NCBI GenBank assembly: GCA_963573385.1
Contig: CAUYLG010039429.1
Coordinates: 1-64,000 of the forward strand
DNA length: 64,000 bases
Direction of reading: 5' to 3'
Source of the DNA: Cacajao melanocephalus
Lineage: Eukaryota > Chordata > Mammalia > Primates > Pitheciidae
Shown: in pieces, positions 39,561 through 51,755 of the stretch
How the letters are laid out: the number at the start of each line of letters is the position of its first letter
Position numbering within the stretch: position 1 is the stretch's first letter
Position numbers and translations under genes: made by a program
Notes under the pieces: generated by a model
The model's input: the letters and a program-made list of their open reading frames with translations, nothing else
What the model was told of the DNA's origin: nothing
Database searches by the model: none

Positions 39561-40499
39561 GGATATGAAAGTTCATAATATTCTCGACAAATGACAGCTG
39601 CAACAGTGGATTACTGGGTAATCTTGCAGTTTCACATGTATATGTAGTAATTCTGCAAGTACGCTATCACAAAATGTTCATTCGGTTCTTTTTTTTTTGT
39701 TAATGGGGCAATTTATTAGTTAATTAACACTGTCATATTGTTGACTGAAATCAGTAGTTTGAAATCTATTAATTTCTTAATCATGTTGCTTTAGTTTCGG
39801 ATAAAAGCAGTTTCAGTGGTTCTGAGGATATAAAATAAATGTGTTTATTTCTTTTTTTAAAGTTAAATAAAATCATTTATTTTTGAAAGAAAAAATGACA
39901 GGAAGCCTCCTAGTTTTCCAGTCATCACTGAAATGATGTGCCACAAAACTTAGGGCATTAGTAATTCAAAAGGCAGTCATCTGGTGTGGTCTTTTGACTT
40001 CCTTTGATAAGGAGTTAGTCTTTAAAACAGCGGACAAGTAAGATGCTGAATCATTGCCTAATCTGTTCATGCTGGGCAAAAGGTGACCAGGGGATCATTC
40101 TCTGTCTTTACTTCTTCCCTTGAAAATGTCTTTATGACTGTCATTGAGGTATAACTACCGTAATGTGTGCATTTCTGTGTGACTCTCTTCTTTTATCTCT
40201 TGGAGATAGTCTGTTTCTTTTTCTTTTTTTAACCACTAAAGGGGGAAGGGAGGGGGGAAATGAAGGAAGGAAGCAAAATTTTCTGAAAATGATGGCTAAA
40301 ATAACCAATTGATTTTAAGAATTCCATTATCTGGTTTTTATTTATGAGCCCTATTTCTATTATAATAGGATTACTACTATATGATGCCAAAATAATTGCA
40401 TTAAGTGATGAAGTTAAGTCAGACCATTTGGAAGATGAAGACAAAATAATCAGTTAGATTAGTGAAATTTAAAAATTCATAACTGATTATTTAGGCAGG
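39561..40499. other. AT-rich unique sequence
   Basis: Nothing recognised. A G-rich patch at 40241-40258 (runs of 5, 3 and 6 G) lacks a fourth separate run. Confidence 0.45.
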
Positions 40500-40680
40500 G
40501 TATATGAAGGTCTGTTTCTTCAGCATATATTCTAGGGGCTCTGAGAACACAAGCATAAGAAGACACAATCCTTGCTCTCAAAATAGGTCGTAGTGCAGCG
40601 GGTGGCAAGATTACGCGGTAAAGGTAACAAGAATGACACCTTTATAACTGAGATTAAGAATAAGGGATTAAGGAATCAAG
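40500..40680 (+). mobile_element. Old medium-copy repeat, family unassigned
   Basis: ATTCTAGGGGCTCTGAGAAC ACAAGC and AATCCTTGCTCTCAAAATAGG resemble the same ancient repeat seen near 30190 and 59515. Confidence 0.4.
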
Positions 40681-40735
40681 TAGAAACAGCATATACTTTT
40701 GGAAGCAGAGGTGATTATAATAAAGTACAATTTTG

Positions 40736-40998
40736 TTTTTCTTTTTTTGAGATAGGATCTCACTCTGTCACTCAGGCTGGAGTGCAGTGGCACAATCACA
40801 GCTCACTGTAGCCTTGACCTCCTGGGCTCCAGAGATCTTCTCACCTCAGCCTCCTAAATAGCTGAGACCACAGATGTGTGCTACCATTCCTGGCTAATTT
40901 TTTTTTAATTAATTTTTTTGTAGAGATGGTGTTCCCACTATGTAGTTGAGGCTGATCTCAAACTCAAGTAATCCCCCCACCTTGGCCTGCCAAAGTGT
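40736..40998 (-). mobile_element. AluJ-like element, minus strand, 5'-truncated
   Basis: GAGATAGGATCTCACTCTGT to CACCTTGGCCTGCCAAAGTG. The element stops before the usual CTGGGATTACAGG...GGCC end, so its 5' part is missing. Confidence 0.93.
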
Positions 40999-41169
40999 CT
41001 CCTTGTAAGTCTGTAACACAAAACAGACATACACTTATCACAGCCTTATATTTCGATCTGTTCAGTTTCCTGGAGCAACACGTATTTACAACCCAACTGT
41101 AAAGTAGTAAAGAAAATTTGACAAAGAATTTTTGAGTAGAAAGGTGCCTTTGAGATCATCCTGAATAGC

Positions 41170-41945
41170 TGTCCCTTTAATCTATTCTCTTTCAAAGATC
41201 AAGGATACTTCCTGATTCTAGTATTGTGGGATATGATAAAGAGTTAGGCATTACTCTAGCTCTACCTTTCATGATTTTCAGACTTTCATCATATCCTTGT
41301 TCAGCTTTGCTTTTCCAGACCACAAAGTCCCACTGTCCTTAGCCTGTCCTCACATACAGCCCCTTTTGTAGCTGCCTTCCTCCAGCAGATAGTCATCTAA
41401 CACCACTGTCCTTCCTGAGGTGGACAACCAAAACTATGTGTATTGTACACATGAATGAGCTCTGGACTTGGACAAAGGTAGGGCATTTTCCCTCTCTTTT
41501 ATGTATAAAGTCTGTGACAACATTGAGCCTTTTTCTGGATAGCAAAAAACACACATTCACTGATGAATGCTGTCAGTGGATGGCTCTATGTGACACTGTT
41601 CTTCATTTATAATTGATCCTATTACTCTATACTTTAATTTGGGTCAATTTTCGCTTTCAGTGTATTATTTTTTAGCTTGACCTAAATGAAGCTCATCTAC
41701 TACATTTTTTGGCCTTCTCAGCCTAGCTAGATTTTTTTGTTTACCCACTGAGCTTTGCATTTCAATGGCTGGAAACATTTATCTTACCTTCAGAATTACG
41801 AGTTTTAAGGTGATTAGTGAAAATGCCTTAGAACAGATCTCTTTGGAATTCCCTATTTCCACTTCTTCATCTATAGATTTCCCTTGTTAACATTATCTAG
41901 CTGAGCTGTATTTTCCTGGTAGGTTGTCTAATGCAATTCAAATTT
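41170..41945 (-). mobile_element. Long CR1/L3 LINE relic, antisense
   Basis: The order TTGTTCAGCTTTGCTTTTCC AGACC, GTCCTTAGCCTGTCCTCACA, TGAGCCTTTTTCTGGATAGC, ACTGAGCTTTGCATTTCAATG, TTAGTGAAAATGCCTTAGAAC and ATCTCTTTGGAATTCCC parallels the antisense of the CR1/L3 reverse-transcriptase C-terminal region. It is very old and gapped. The identification rests on motif order rather than strong identity. Confidence 0.55.
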
Positions 41946-42671
<726 letters not shown>

Positions 42672-42899
42672 AGACTTGTTGATCCCACCTTTGCTGTCTA
42701 AGTAGCCAAAGAACTAATTAAACAGTCAACCAGCTGATTTATATTAGTGACTTCCATGATAGAATTTTAGTTTGAGTATAGAGGATATTTGGAATCAGGT
42801 CACTTCTGCACATCTTTCAAACTGCAGCATGTAGTTATCCACCTGTTCTCCAGGTTGAACCTGGTGAGAAATGATAAGGACCTAGACATCATGTTTTAT

Positions 42900-43135
42900 T
42901 CATTGGAGTCTGAAGACAGTCTGCTTGGGTTGACATCCTAGCTCTGTCAAATAATAATTCTGGGACCTTGGGCAAGTTATGTACCTCTCTGTCCTTCAGT
43001 TCCATCATCAATAAAATCACATTAAAAATAGTATCTACCTCACAGGGTTGTAATGGGGATTAAATCAGTTAGCCATATGTAAAGCATTTGGAACAGTGTC
43101 TGGCTCATATTCCGCTATGCAAGTGTCTGCTGTTT
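42900..43135 (+). mobile_element. MIR SINE
   Basis: GGGTTGACATCCTAGCTCTG, TGGGACCTTGGGCAAGTTAT, TACCTCACAGGGTTGTAATG GGGATTAAATCAGTTA: a well preserved MIR. Confidence 0.93.
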
Positions 43136-43139
43136 TTAC

Positions 43140-43198
43140 TCATATTCCCAAGGATTGGCATGGTGCCTGGCACAGAGGAGTTTTCACATGATGTTTGT
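43140..43198 (+). mobile_element. L2 3' terminus fragment
   Basis: GGCATGGTGCCTGGCACAGA followed by GTTTGTTGACTGA matches the last bases of L2. Confidence 0.65.
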
Positions 43199-43602
43199 TG
43201 ACTGATTGGATATATACCTGCTGGCTAAAGAATTTACTTAGGAGTTTTTGGGCTAACTGTTCTGAACAAATATATTTCAGTCTATCACTTATTTCTCTTG
43301 ATTTCACATCTGCTCATTTCTCTAAAACTGTTAGTCCTTCAGGCATAGCATTTCTATCCATTCTGTGGAAACAAGTAACTGTGCCTGGGTCCCAACTTGT
43401 ACTGGGCTTGGCTATAATCCTTTCTAATTACTCATTTTCTAGGATGATCCAATTTCAAGACTTGTCATTTGTTTTTTAGACCAATCTGTTCACATTTTAG
43501 GAATTCAGATTATTTTATCAATATTATAATTAAGCATTTTGAAGTGTCCCAGAATTCATATTATATTGCAACATTCATGCCTAAAATTATGATGAAGCTT
43601 CT
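43199..43602. other. Unique intronic sequence
   Basis: Nothing recognised; a 94-codon frame at 43195-43479 has no domain. Confidence 0.45.
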
Positions 43603-43771
43603 GACATCACAGCCAACTTATTATGCATATTCCTGTCGCATTAGCTCAATAAGATGCCAGTTTATTTGCATATTATTGCTTGACCCTGATATCATGGCCA
43701 ATTAATTTGCATATCCCTATCTAATTGGTTCAAATAAGTTTTTGCCATTTTATTTATTGGCCCGGCTCCCA
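43603..43771 (+). repeat. Degenerate 85-bp tandem duplication with octamer-like motifs
   Basis: Unit 1 (43603-43687) begins GACATCACAGCCAACTTATT. Unit 2 (43688-43771) begins GATATCATGGCCAATTAATT. Shared landmarks are the TTGCATAT/TATGCATAT site, the TTAGCTCAATAAG versus TTGGTTCAAATAAG segment, and GCCAGTTTATTT versus GCCATTTTATTT. ATTTGCAT occurs at 43664-43671 and 43705-43712. It may be an internal repeat of an old LTR. Confidence 0.6.
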
Positions 43772-44167
43772 GACTAGTGGCTTTTAGTTCAAATCAATTG
43801 AATTTGGAGTGTTTTTCTTTGTTGTGCTTTCAGCACCAGTGGAAGGACAGATAAGGGTGGTAGTCAAGGGTATTAGAAACAACTTCAGAATGTACAAAGG
43901 AAACATCTACTGCTTTTATTTCCTCTTTCAGTGGAAGATACTTAAGAAAAAAAGATAATAATTTAGACATGTGGGCATGGTGTTTTTCAGGGAAGAGGAT
44001 ACTGGACTGATGAAAGAAATAGAACTTCTTATTTGAGGAAATTCCATTACATAAAGCAAAAGATGTATTCTATTTTACTGTGCAAAAAACAAATTCTAAC
44101 TCAGAATTTGGCTGACCTAGGCCTCAGTTAAAATTATGACCTAGTGTTTTAAGCCTCTGAAATGTAG
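43772..44167. other. Unique intronic sequence
   Basis: Nothing recognised. Confidence 0.5.
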
Positions 44168-44375
44168 TTTTCAAATTTAAGATGCATAAAAATAACATGG
44201 GGGTGTGTGTGTATGGATGGGGAGGACCTGCTTAAAATGCAATTTCCAGGTTCCCGCTCCTAGATACTCAGTTACAGCTCAGTTTGAATGAGTCCTTGAA
44301 ATCTTAGTTTTTAATAAGTACCCTAGGTGATTCTGATGGGGTTATGCAAAATATCACGTTGATAAATACTGCCTG
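44168..44375 (+). mobile_element. MER5/MER20-like hAT-Charlie MITE, degraded
   Basis: AGATGCATAAAAATAACATG, AATTTCCAGGTTCCCGCTCC, then AATAAGTACCCTAGGTGATT CTGATG follows the order of MER5/MER20-type elements. Confidence 0.6.
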
Positions 44376-45619
44376 AGGGAATGATCTACCTCTGCTGCTT
44401 CGTGGTTTCTCCTTGGAATCTAGCAGTTACCTGAGGTTGGGTGAGCTGCTCTTCCCTAAATGATCTCAAATATTTAAATCTGTCTGCATTTCCCAAATTA
44501 CATTTCTAGGACAGTAGAAAAGCAGATAGAGAAAAGACAAACCCATGAGCCACATTTTAAAAATGGCACCTTCTAGAAAACGGAGTGTGTGTGGGTGGAG
44601 GGAGACAGACAGGGCAAATTTTGCTGGCCTATGTCAGATAATCCACACACAGGCAGTGTGACATATAGTGATGGTGATCATTTTATCACCATGAGTCCCC
44701 TGTTCCCTCACTTATCCTTTCCCTCAAGTAGTTGCTGCTACTTTCAAACATTTCATTTGTCTTTGCTTTTGGAGACTTAGATGTTCTCAGGGAATCTCTT
44801 CCACAGACCCAAATGTTGCTTTTCACAGTACAGATTTCATTGCATAGTGACAAGGCAGGACTAGCGATGGCCAGGAAGAGGACTAGGGATGGAGCATAGA
44901 ATAGAGAGTGAAAGGGAGAGAAAAATGATGAAGGAGAGAAATTTGCAACCATCGTTGATCTGATCCTACCTCCTAGCCACCCCTCTAGCTCCTTGATGTT
45001 CAGGAGACTGCTGGAATAGATACATGTGATTTCAGCCCTTTACCATCTGAGTTTCCAGCTTGCCCCCATGTCTCACATACTTTTTTTTATGTTCCCCACT
45101 CCCCCAGTTTAGGTGAATGCAAACCACATCAAAGGAACAGGACTGCACACTTTCTGACCTTGTTGATTTGCCATGGCTACTAGCAGTACAAACACAGAAA
45201 AACGTCTCAGAAGAACTACATGCTGGCTTCAGGGAATGAGGGAAGTAGAACAGGTCTATGAGACCACATTCTGTTTCATTTTGGGCCCGGCAAGAAGAGG
45301 AATCTGCCAGAAACCACAAGTGAAGCAAGAAAATCAATTTGTGGTTCTGAGAAGGCAAGAAAAGGGGGTGCCCTGGAGCTGTTTGGGAGTATCCATAAGG
45401 GTTTACATTTACGAACATTTCCCCGAGTCTCCAAGAATCCCTCCGTCTCCAACAACCCACGAAGACTCCATTTCTAGTCTCACCTACTGTGAGGACCTCA
45501 TCTTGATGTTTCAGCTTTGGGCAGGGGTGGCACCTTAACAGTTTAGAGCTGAGGAATCCTCACTCTCCAATCTTGAAGGTGAGGGTGTGGGCAAGGCTGA
45601 ATGCTATGTTGTAAAGTGC
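44376..45619. other. Repeat-free stretch with overlapping open frames on both strands
   Basis: Contains a 142-codon minus-strand frame (45032-45460) and a 121-codon plus-strand frame (45173-45538). No domain or repeat was recognised. The frames are probably chance, see findings. Confidence 0.4.
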
Positions 45620-45870
45620 TCTGCATTGTGAACCAGGGGATCTGAATTTCAGCCCTACCCTCAGATCAGCTGACTTCAAATGTCAGCAGCAATAAGAGCA
45701 ATTGCAAGTATTGAAGACCCCCATCTATGTGACACATGCAGGAAGATAGTTGATGTACACTGTCTAATGTCTCTAAGCTTCAATTTTCTCACTGGTAAGA
45801 TACGAATATTATCTTCAGAAACTACCTCACAGGGCTATCATGAGAACTCCATGAGAAAATCAAGTTAAAA
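45620..45870 (+). mobile_element. MIR SINE
   Basis: GGGGATCTGAATTTCAGCCC, CTTCAATTTTCTCACTGGTA, ACTACCTCACAGGGCTATCA TGAG: MIR order with an insertion or decay in the middle. Confidence 0.75.
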
Positions 45871-46606
45871 AAAGATTTCTAAATTAGATGGTGTTCTATA
45901 ACTGATATATGAGTTTTTATCAGTTAAAAATAATTCTCAGATTGAAATAGAAAAATAGAATTTCTACTGAATAGATCAAAATTTAAAAGCTATAATCACT
46001 TCAGTTTTTGCTGATTTTAAAGTTTAGTGTTTCCTTCTTTAAACAGCCATGCCCTAAAATAGAAAACGTTTAGAATTTCATTTAATTTACAACAGAAAGT
46101 CTAAACTAAACTTACAGTATTGACATTCTTCTGAAAGCTGTAATCAGAAGTCTCGCATTTCTGAGATGACAAAAACAAACACAGAAACAAAAAAACCACC
46201 AAACTTGAGGAAAGAAGTTACTGTGACACAAATAGGGACAAGAAGCAAACTATCTGATTAGTCTCTGACTTGGGAGTTCACACAGATATACATTTAAGAA
46301 TAAAAATTATATATACTTTAGCTCAAAACTATGAGATATACAACTTCATACCGTTGGGAATCCTCAGTTTTTCCAGTGTCTTCACTTTACCCTCTTTGTT
46401 CTCTTCCCCAGTTTTCCCAAGTAGAAAACATTTATTATTTGAAGGAAGACTTACTCCACACAGAGATGTGTAAAAGATAACAAAGCTATTGAGACATGTT
46501 TACTAGGCAGAAGGCTTGATTCTCTCCAAGTACAAGGCAAAAACACCTACACATATTCTACATCACCAACTTGCAGCCTTCAAGGTTCAAGATCTCGATA
46601 CAAACA
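45871..46606. other. AT-rich unique sequence
   Basis: Nothing recognised. Confidence 0.5.
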
Positions 46607-46921
46607 CAGTAATGCACTGTGTTAACAACATTTCGGCCAAGGGCGGACTGCCTATAGAATGGGGGTCCCATAGATTATGATACTGTATTTTCATTTTACC
46701 GTCTCTATGTTTATATACACAAATACTTACAATTGCCTACAGTATTCAGTATGGTAACATGTATATATTTGTAGCCTAGGAGCAATAAGCCAAACCATAT
46801 AGCTTAGGTGTGTAGTAGGCTGTACCATCTAGGTTTGTGTTTATGATGTTTGTGCAATGATCAAATAACCTCATGACATACTTCTCAAAATGTATGCCTT
46901 TCGTTAATCAACACATGACTG
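46607..46921 (+). mobile_element. Tigger-like nonautonomous DNA transposon, second copy
   Basis: CAGTAATGCACTGTGTTAAC, TTTCGGCCAAGGGCGGACTG, GGGTCCCATAGATTATGATA, GTAGCCTAGGAGCAATAAGC, ATCAACACATGACTG. It has the same structure and orientation as the copy at 21983. The 133-codon frame starting at 46873 begins inside it and continues into flanking sequence. Confidence 0.87.
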
Positions 46922-47424
46922 CTGTTAAATTCAGAAATCCTCACTGTTGCTCACAAGCACTTGAAAGTTGGGATATGAAGAATGCAAGTGCAAGGATCTG
47001 CTGTAGAGATGTGCATAGTCCAATTAAGCTTGACACTGTGAAGTATGAAGGGCTGGGATTTGCACTGTTTGTCATAATGATGTACAATGGAGGCAAAATC
47101 TTTGTGCAATGCATTTTGAATGAATACCACAGGAAGGAAGTAACCTTGTTGGAGAGCAATAAGAAAATTATTTTATATATGTTTCTATGTTTTATTTTCT
47201 CAATTGTTTTGTTAATTCTCTTAATTCACTACAGGGTCTATGCAAAACGTAGGCCTACTGATACTTTTGCCTGAATTAATCAGCTAATTCCATCAAACAG
47301 TCAGATAAACATTTTTTTTCTCTACTGAAGCAAGTAATTGGTTAAATCATCCATTGGTTGCCTTCCCATGTTGCATATTTAGCCCAAGATTTGACAAAAT
47401 CACTAATAGAAATGACTACAATAG
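46922..47424. other. Sequence with an open frame but no recognised gene
   Basis: A 133-codon plus-strand frame (46873-47274) has a hydrophobic stretch near its C-terminus but no known family. It starts in a transposon remnant and is probably chance. Confidence 0.4.
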
Positions 47425-47605
47425 TATTTAGTGAACACTTAGTTGTGCCAGGCCCTGTGCTTTCATTTATTTCTCATAGCGTCATCAACAAAGTCCTCTC
47501 ATTATTCCTACTTTATAGATAATGCAGCTGAGGCTTAGAAGAGTTAAATAAATAACTTGTGCAATGTCAAATTGCTAGTTAGTGGCAGATGGAGTTTAAA
47601 CTCTG
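47425..47605 (-). mobile_element. MIR SINE, minus strand
   Basis: GTGAACACTTAGTTGTGCCA GGCCCTGTGC, TTATAGATAATGCAGCTGAG GCTTAGAAGAG and GTTAGTGGCAGATGGAGT: reversed MIR. Confidence 0.9.
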
Positions 47606-48010
47606 GCAAAACAACCCACTTTGGTTCCAATTAACTAGCCATTTCCAGCAAATGCAGTTTGGCATTTGAATTACCTGGAATGATCTTATTATATAATTTT
47701 GGTCTCCTTGTACACAGGTCAACATACTTTGAGACAGACCATCCAAGTGCTTAAAGTTATTTTAATGGTAAGTAGGTTAAACACATTTGAAATGCAAGGC
47801 TTGTTTTTTCAGGCCATAGCTCCTTTGTAAATAATTCATTATTCATTCAGCAGCTATGCTTAGTTCTACTTGTCACTGAGAGCATTGTGGGAGGCATAAA
47901 TACAGAACACAGTCTAGTGAGAGAGAAGCATGATGTTTGAGGGTGTAAACAAATGGCTAGTGGCATTTAAAAAAGGCAAAGATTTGTTCTACTGGGATGG
48001 ATCTTAAAAC
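47606..48010. other. Unique or old-repeat sequence
   Basis: From about 47830 it may belong to an unassigned ancient repeat (TTCATTCAGCAGCTATGCTT). Otherwise nothing recognised. Confidence 0.4.
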
Positions 48011-48026
48011 CATGAGGTCTTAAGAC

Positions 48027-48192
48027 CTCATGAGTAGGTGACATTTCAGCCACAACTTGGAAGAAGTGAAGAAGTGAACCATGAGGTATCTGTTCTCTCT
48101 CCCAGACACTCCAAGGCCGTTCTTTCTCCCAGACACCCCATGGCTCAATTCTTCACTTCTAGGTTGTTGCTGAAATGCCACCTACTCATGAG
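48027..48192. repeat. Imperfect inverted repeat (about 57-60 nt arms) enclosing a 27-bp tandem duplication
   Basis: Arm 1 (48027-48086) and the reverse complement of arm 2 (48136-48192) match at about 50 of 57 aligned positions with one 3-nt gap. Two 27-bp units, 48093-48119 and 48120-48146 (TTCTCTCTCCCAGACACTCC and TTCTTTCTCCCAGACACCCC), lie between them and overlap arm 2. A perfect 22-bp palindrome (48011-48032) overlaps the start of arm 1. Confidence 0.9.
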
Positions 48193-48450
48193 GGCTTCTC
48201 TGAACCCCATTTAAAATGAATCCCCAGTACTTATCCTACTTTCTGCTTTACTGCTTCATGGCATCTGTTGCCTCTTAGGTAGACTCATGCTTTTGCTATT
48301 AGTTGGGTTCTTTTCTGTCTCCCTACCTTAGAATGCAAGCTGCAGGAGGGGAGGTCTTTGGGCTATTTTATCCATTAATGTAAAACCTAGTGCTCAAAAC
48401 AATACTGACTTAAAGTAGGGACACAATACATGCTTACTGAATGAATGGAG
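48150..48450 (+). mobile_element. L2 LINE 3' end fragment
   Basis: GTTGCTGAAATGCCACCTAC, GGGCTTCTCTGAACCCCATT TAAAAT, CTTAGAATGCAAGCTGCAGG and a terminus ATGCTTACTGAATGAATG. Its 5' part forms arm 2 of the inverted repeat. Confidence 0.85.
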
Positions 48451-48454
48451 GAGA

Positions 48455-48725
48455 TAATACTTAAGTTGGACTTAAAGAATGGGTAGGATTTAGCTAGACA
48501 TTGTGGGAAGGAAGGGAATTCCAGGTGAAGGAGATGACCTAAGCAAAGAATGGAGGCAGAAAGTTGTATTGTTTGTTTGCAAAAGAGTGTCTGGTCAATT
48601 TGGTGAAAATGAAATATGGCATGACATAGGCTGGACATATCCACATTACTTAGACTCAAGTGATTAGAGTGATTATGGCTTAATTCCACAGGCAGTGGGG
48701 AGCCCTTAAAATTAGGGCTTTTTCA
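48455..48725 (+). mobile_element. Old medium-copy repeat, family unassigned
   Basis: TTGGACTTAAAGAATGGGTA GGA, GGAAGGAAGGGAATTCCAGG, CCTAAGCAAAGAATGGAGGC and CACAGGCAGTGGGGAGCCC match a familiar ancient mammalian repeat whose name I cannot assign. Confidence 0.5.
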
Positions 48726-50778
<2,053 letters not shown>

Positions 50779-50812
50779 CTAAGAAAACCAAAAAGAAAGT
50801 ATTAGTAATTTG
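50779..50812 (-). promoter_or_regulatory. SYT1: 3' splice site of the SYT1 exon: branch point, polypyrimidine tract, AG
   Basis: On the minus strand the intron ends with TACTAAT (50801-50807), a near-ideal branch-point sequence whose branch A would be at 50802, 24 nt before the exon. It is followed by a pyrimidine-rich run and TTCTTAG, with the AG at 50779-50780. This arrangement fixes the exon start. Confidence 0.9.
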
Positions 50813-51711
50813 TCAAATAAAAGTAAATAGAGTTTTAACATATATATTGTAAATTCTTCAAGAGGAGAATTATGTTGATTCAAATTTGAAAATTTTAGGT
50901 CCATTGGGATTTACACAGTGGCCTTTCATTGATTAAGGTATCAAGAGTGATAACAGCTTTTATTTTTTTTTCAAGACCATCTATTTCAGTTTTTGACAAA
51001 GACTAGCTATACTTTAATGTTTATCAAAATATATTTATAATTCAATGGTGCAAGAAATGAGAACAACATGACTTTTTAAAGAGACTTTGTGCTCTGAATA
51101 GCACTGCAAAACTCTTGGCAAAATTTTCATGATTTTGTTAAATAGCTTTGAAAAAAGGCTAACACTTTTTTAGTTGAATCAATCTACCTAAGCTTTTGTC
51201 TTTTTACATTTCAAATAGGATTATGTCTAATACTCTATATTTAGGTTTTTGGGAAAAAAAACTTGCATTTGTGTTTCATTAAATTCTATTTATTGATGAG
51301 AAATTCTGAATTCCTAATAGCTGAAATGTAACAAAATATGTTTTTGCACTTTTAGTATTACTCATCTCAAGGGAGGTCTAACTTTTTTTCCTAATCCTAA
51401 ACATCTGAGCAGCAGGCTAGCAAATTGAAACCCACAGTAACACAACGCAAACCCATCTCATAACTTCTCATGTTATTTTGTTGATACCATACTTTAGTCC
51501 CAAAGAACATTCAACAGTCCTGTAGTCAGGCACTTTTGAACAACTGATCAAGTGTTTACAATGATGATGGTATAGAGAACTTTTTACTTTTTTTTCAGAA
51601 AAGACTCCTACTGATTCTCCTCCCTTGTTTTATTTTCTAAGATGACTAATTGAGAACCATATTATTGTTTAACATAAGTAGAATTTGCATTCATATTTAT
51701 AAGCATAAGAT
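50813..51711. other. Intron sequence immediately upstream of the SYT1 exon
   Basis: AT-rich; no gene or repeat recognised. Confidence 0.5.
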
Positions 51712-51755
51712 AGAGATAGAGAGAGAGTACGAGAGAGAGAGAGTGGGTGAGAGAG
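51712..51755 (+). repeat. GA-rich microsatellite
   Basis: Interrupted GA array: AGAGATAGAGAGAGAGTACG then GAGAGAGAGAGTGGGTGAGAGAG. Confidence 0.9.

Noticed and set aside
40241..40258. G-rich patch with runs of 5, 3 and 6 G as a possible G4
   Set aside because: Only three separate runs; a fourth would need to be split from a single run without a loop.
46873..47274. 133-codon plus-strand frame with a hydrophobic segment near the C-terminus
   Set aside because: It starts inside a Tigger-like remnant and has no recognisable family; a hydrophobic run is expected from AT-rich DNA.
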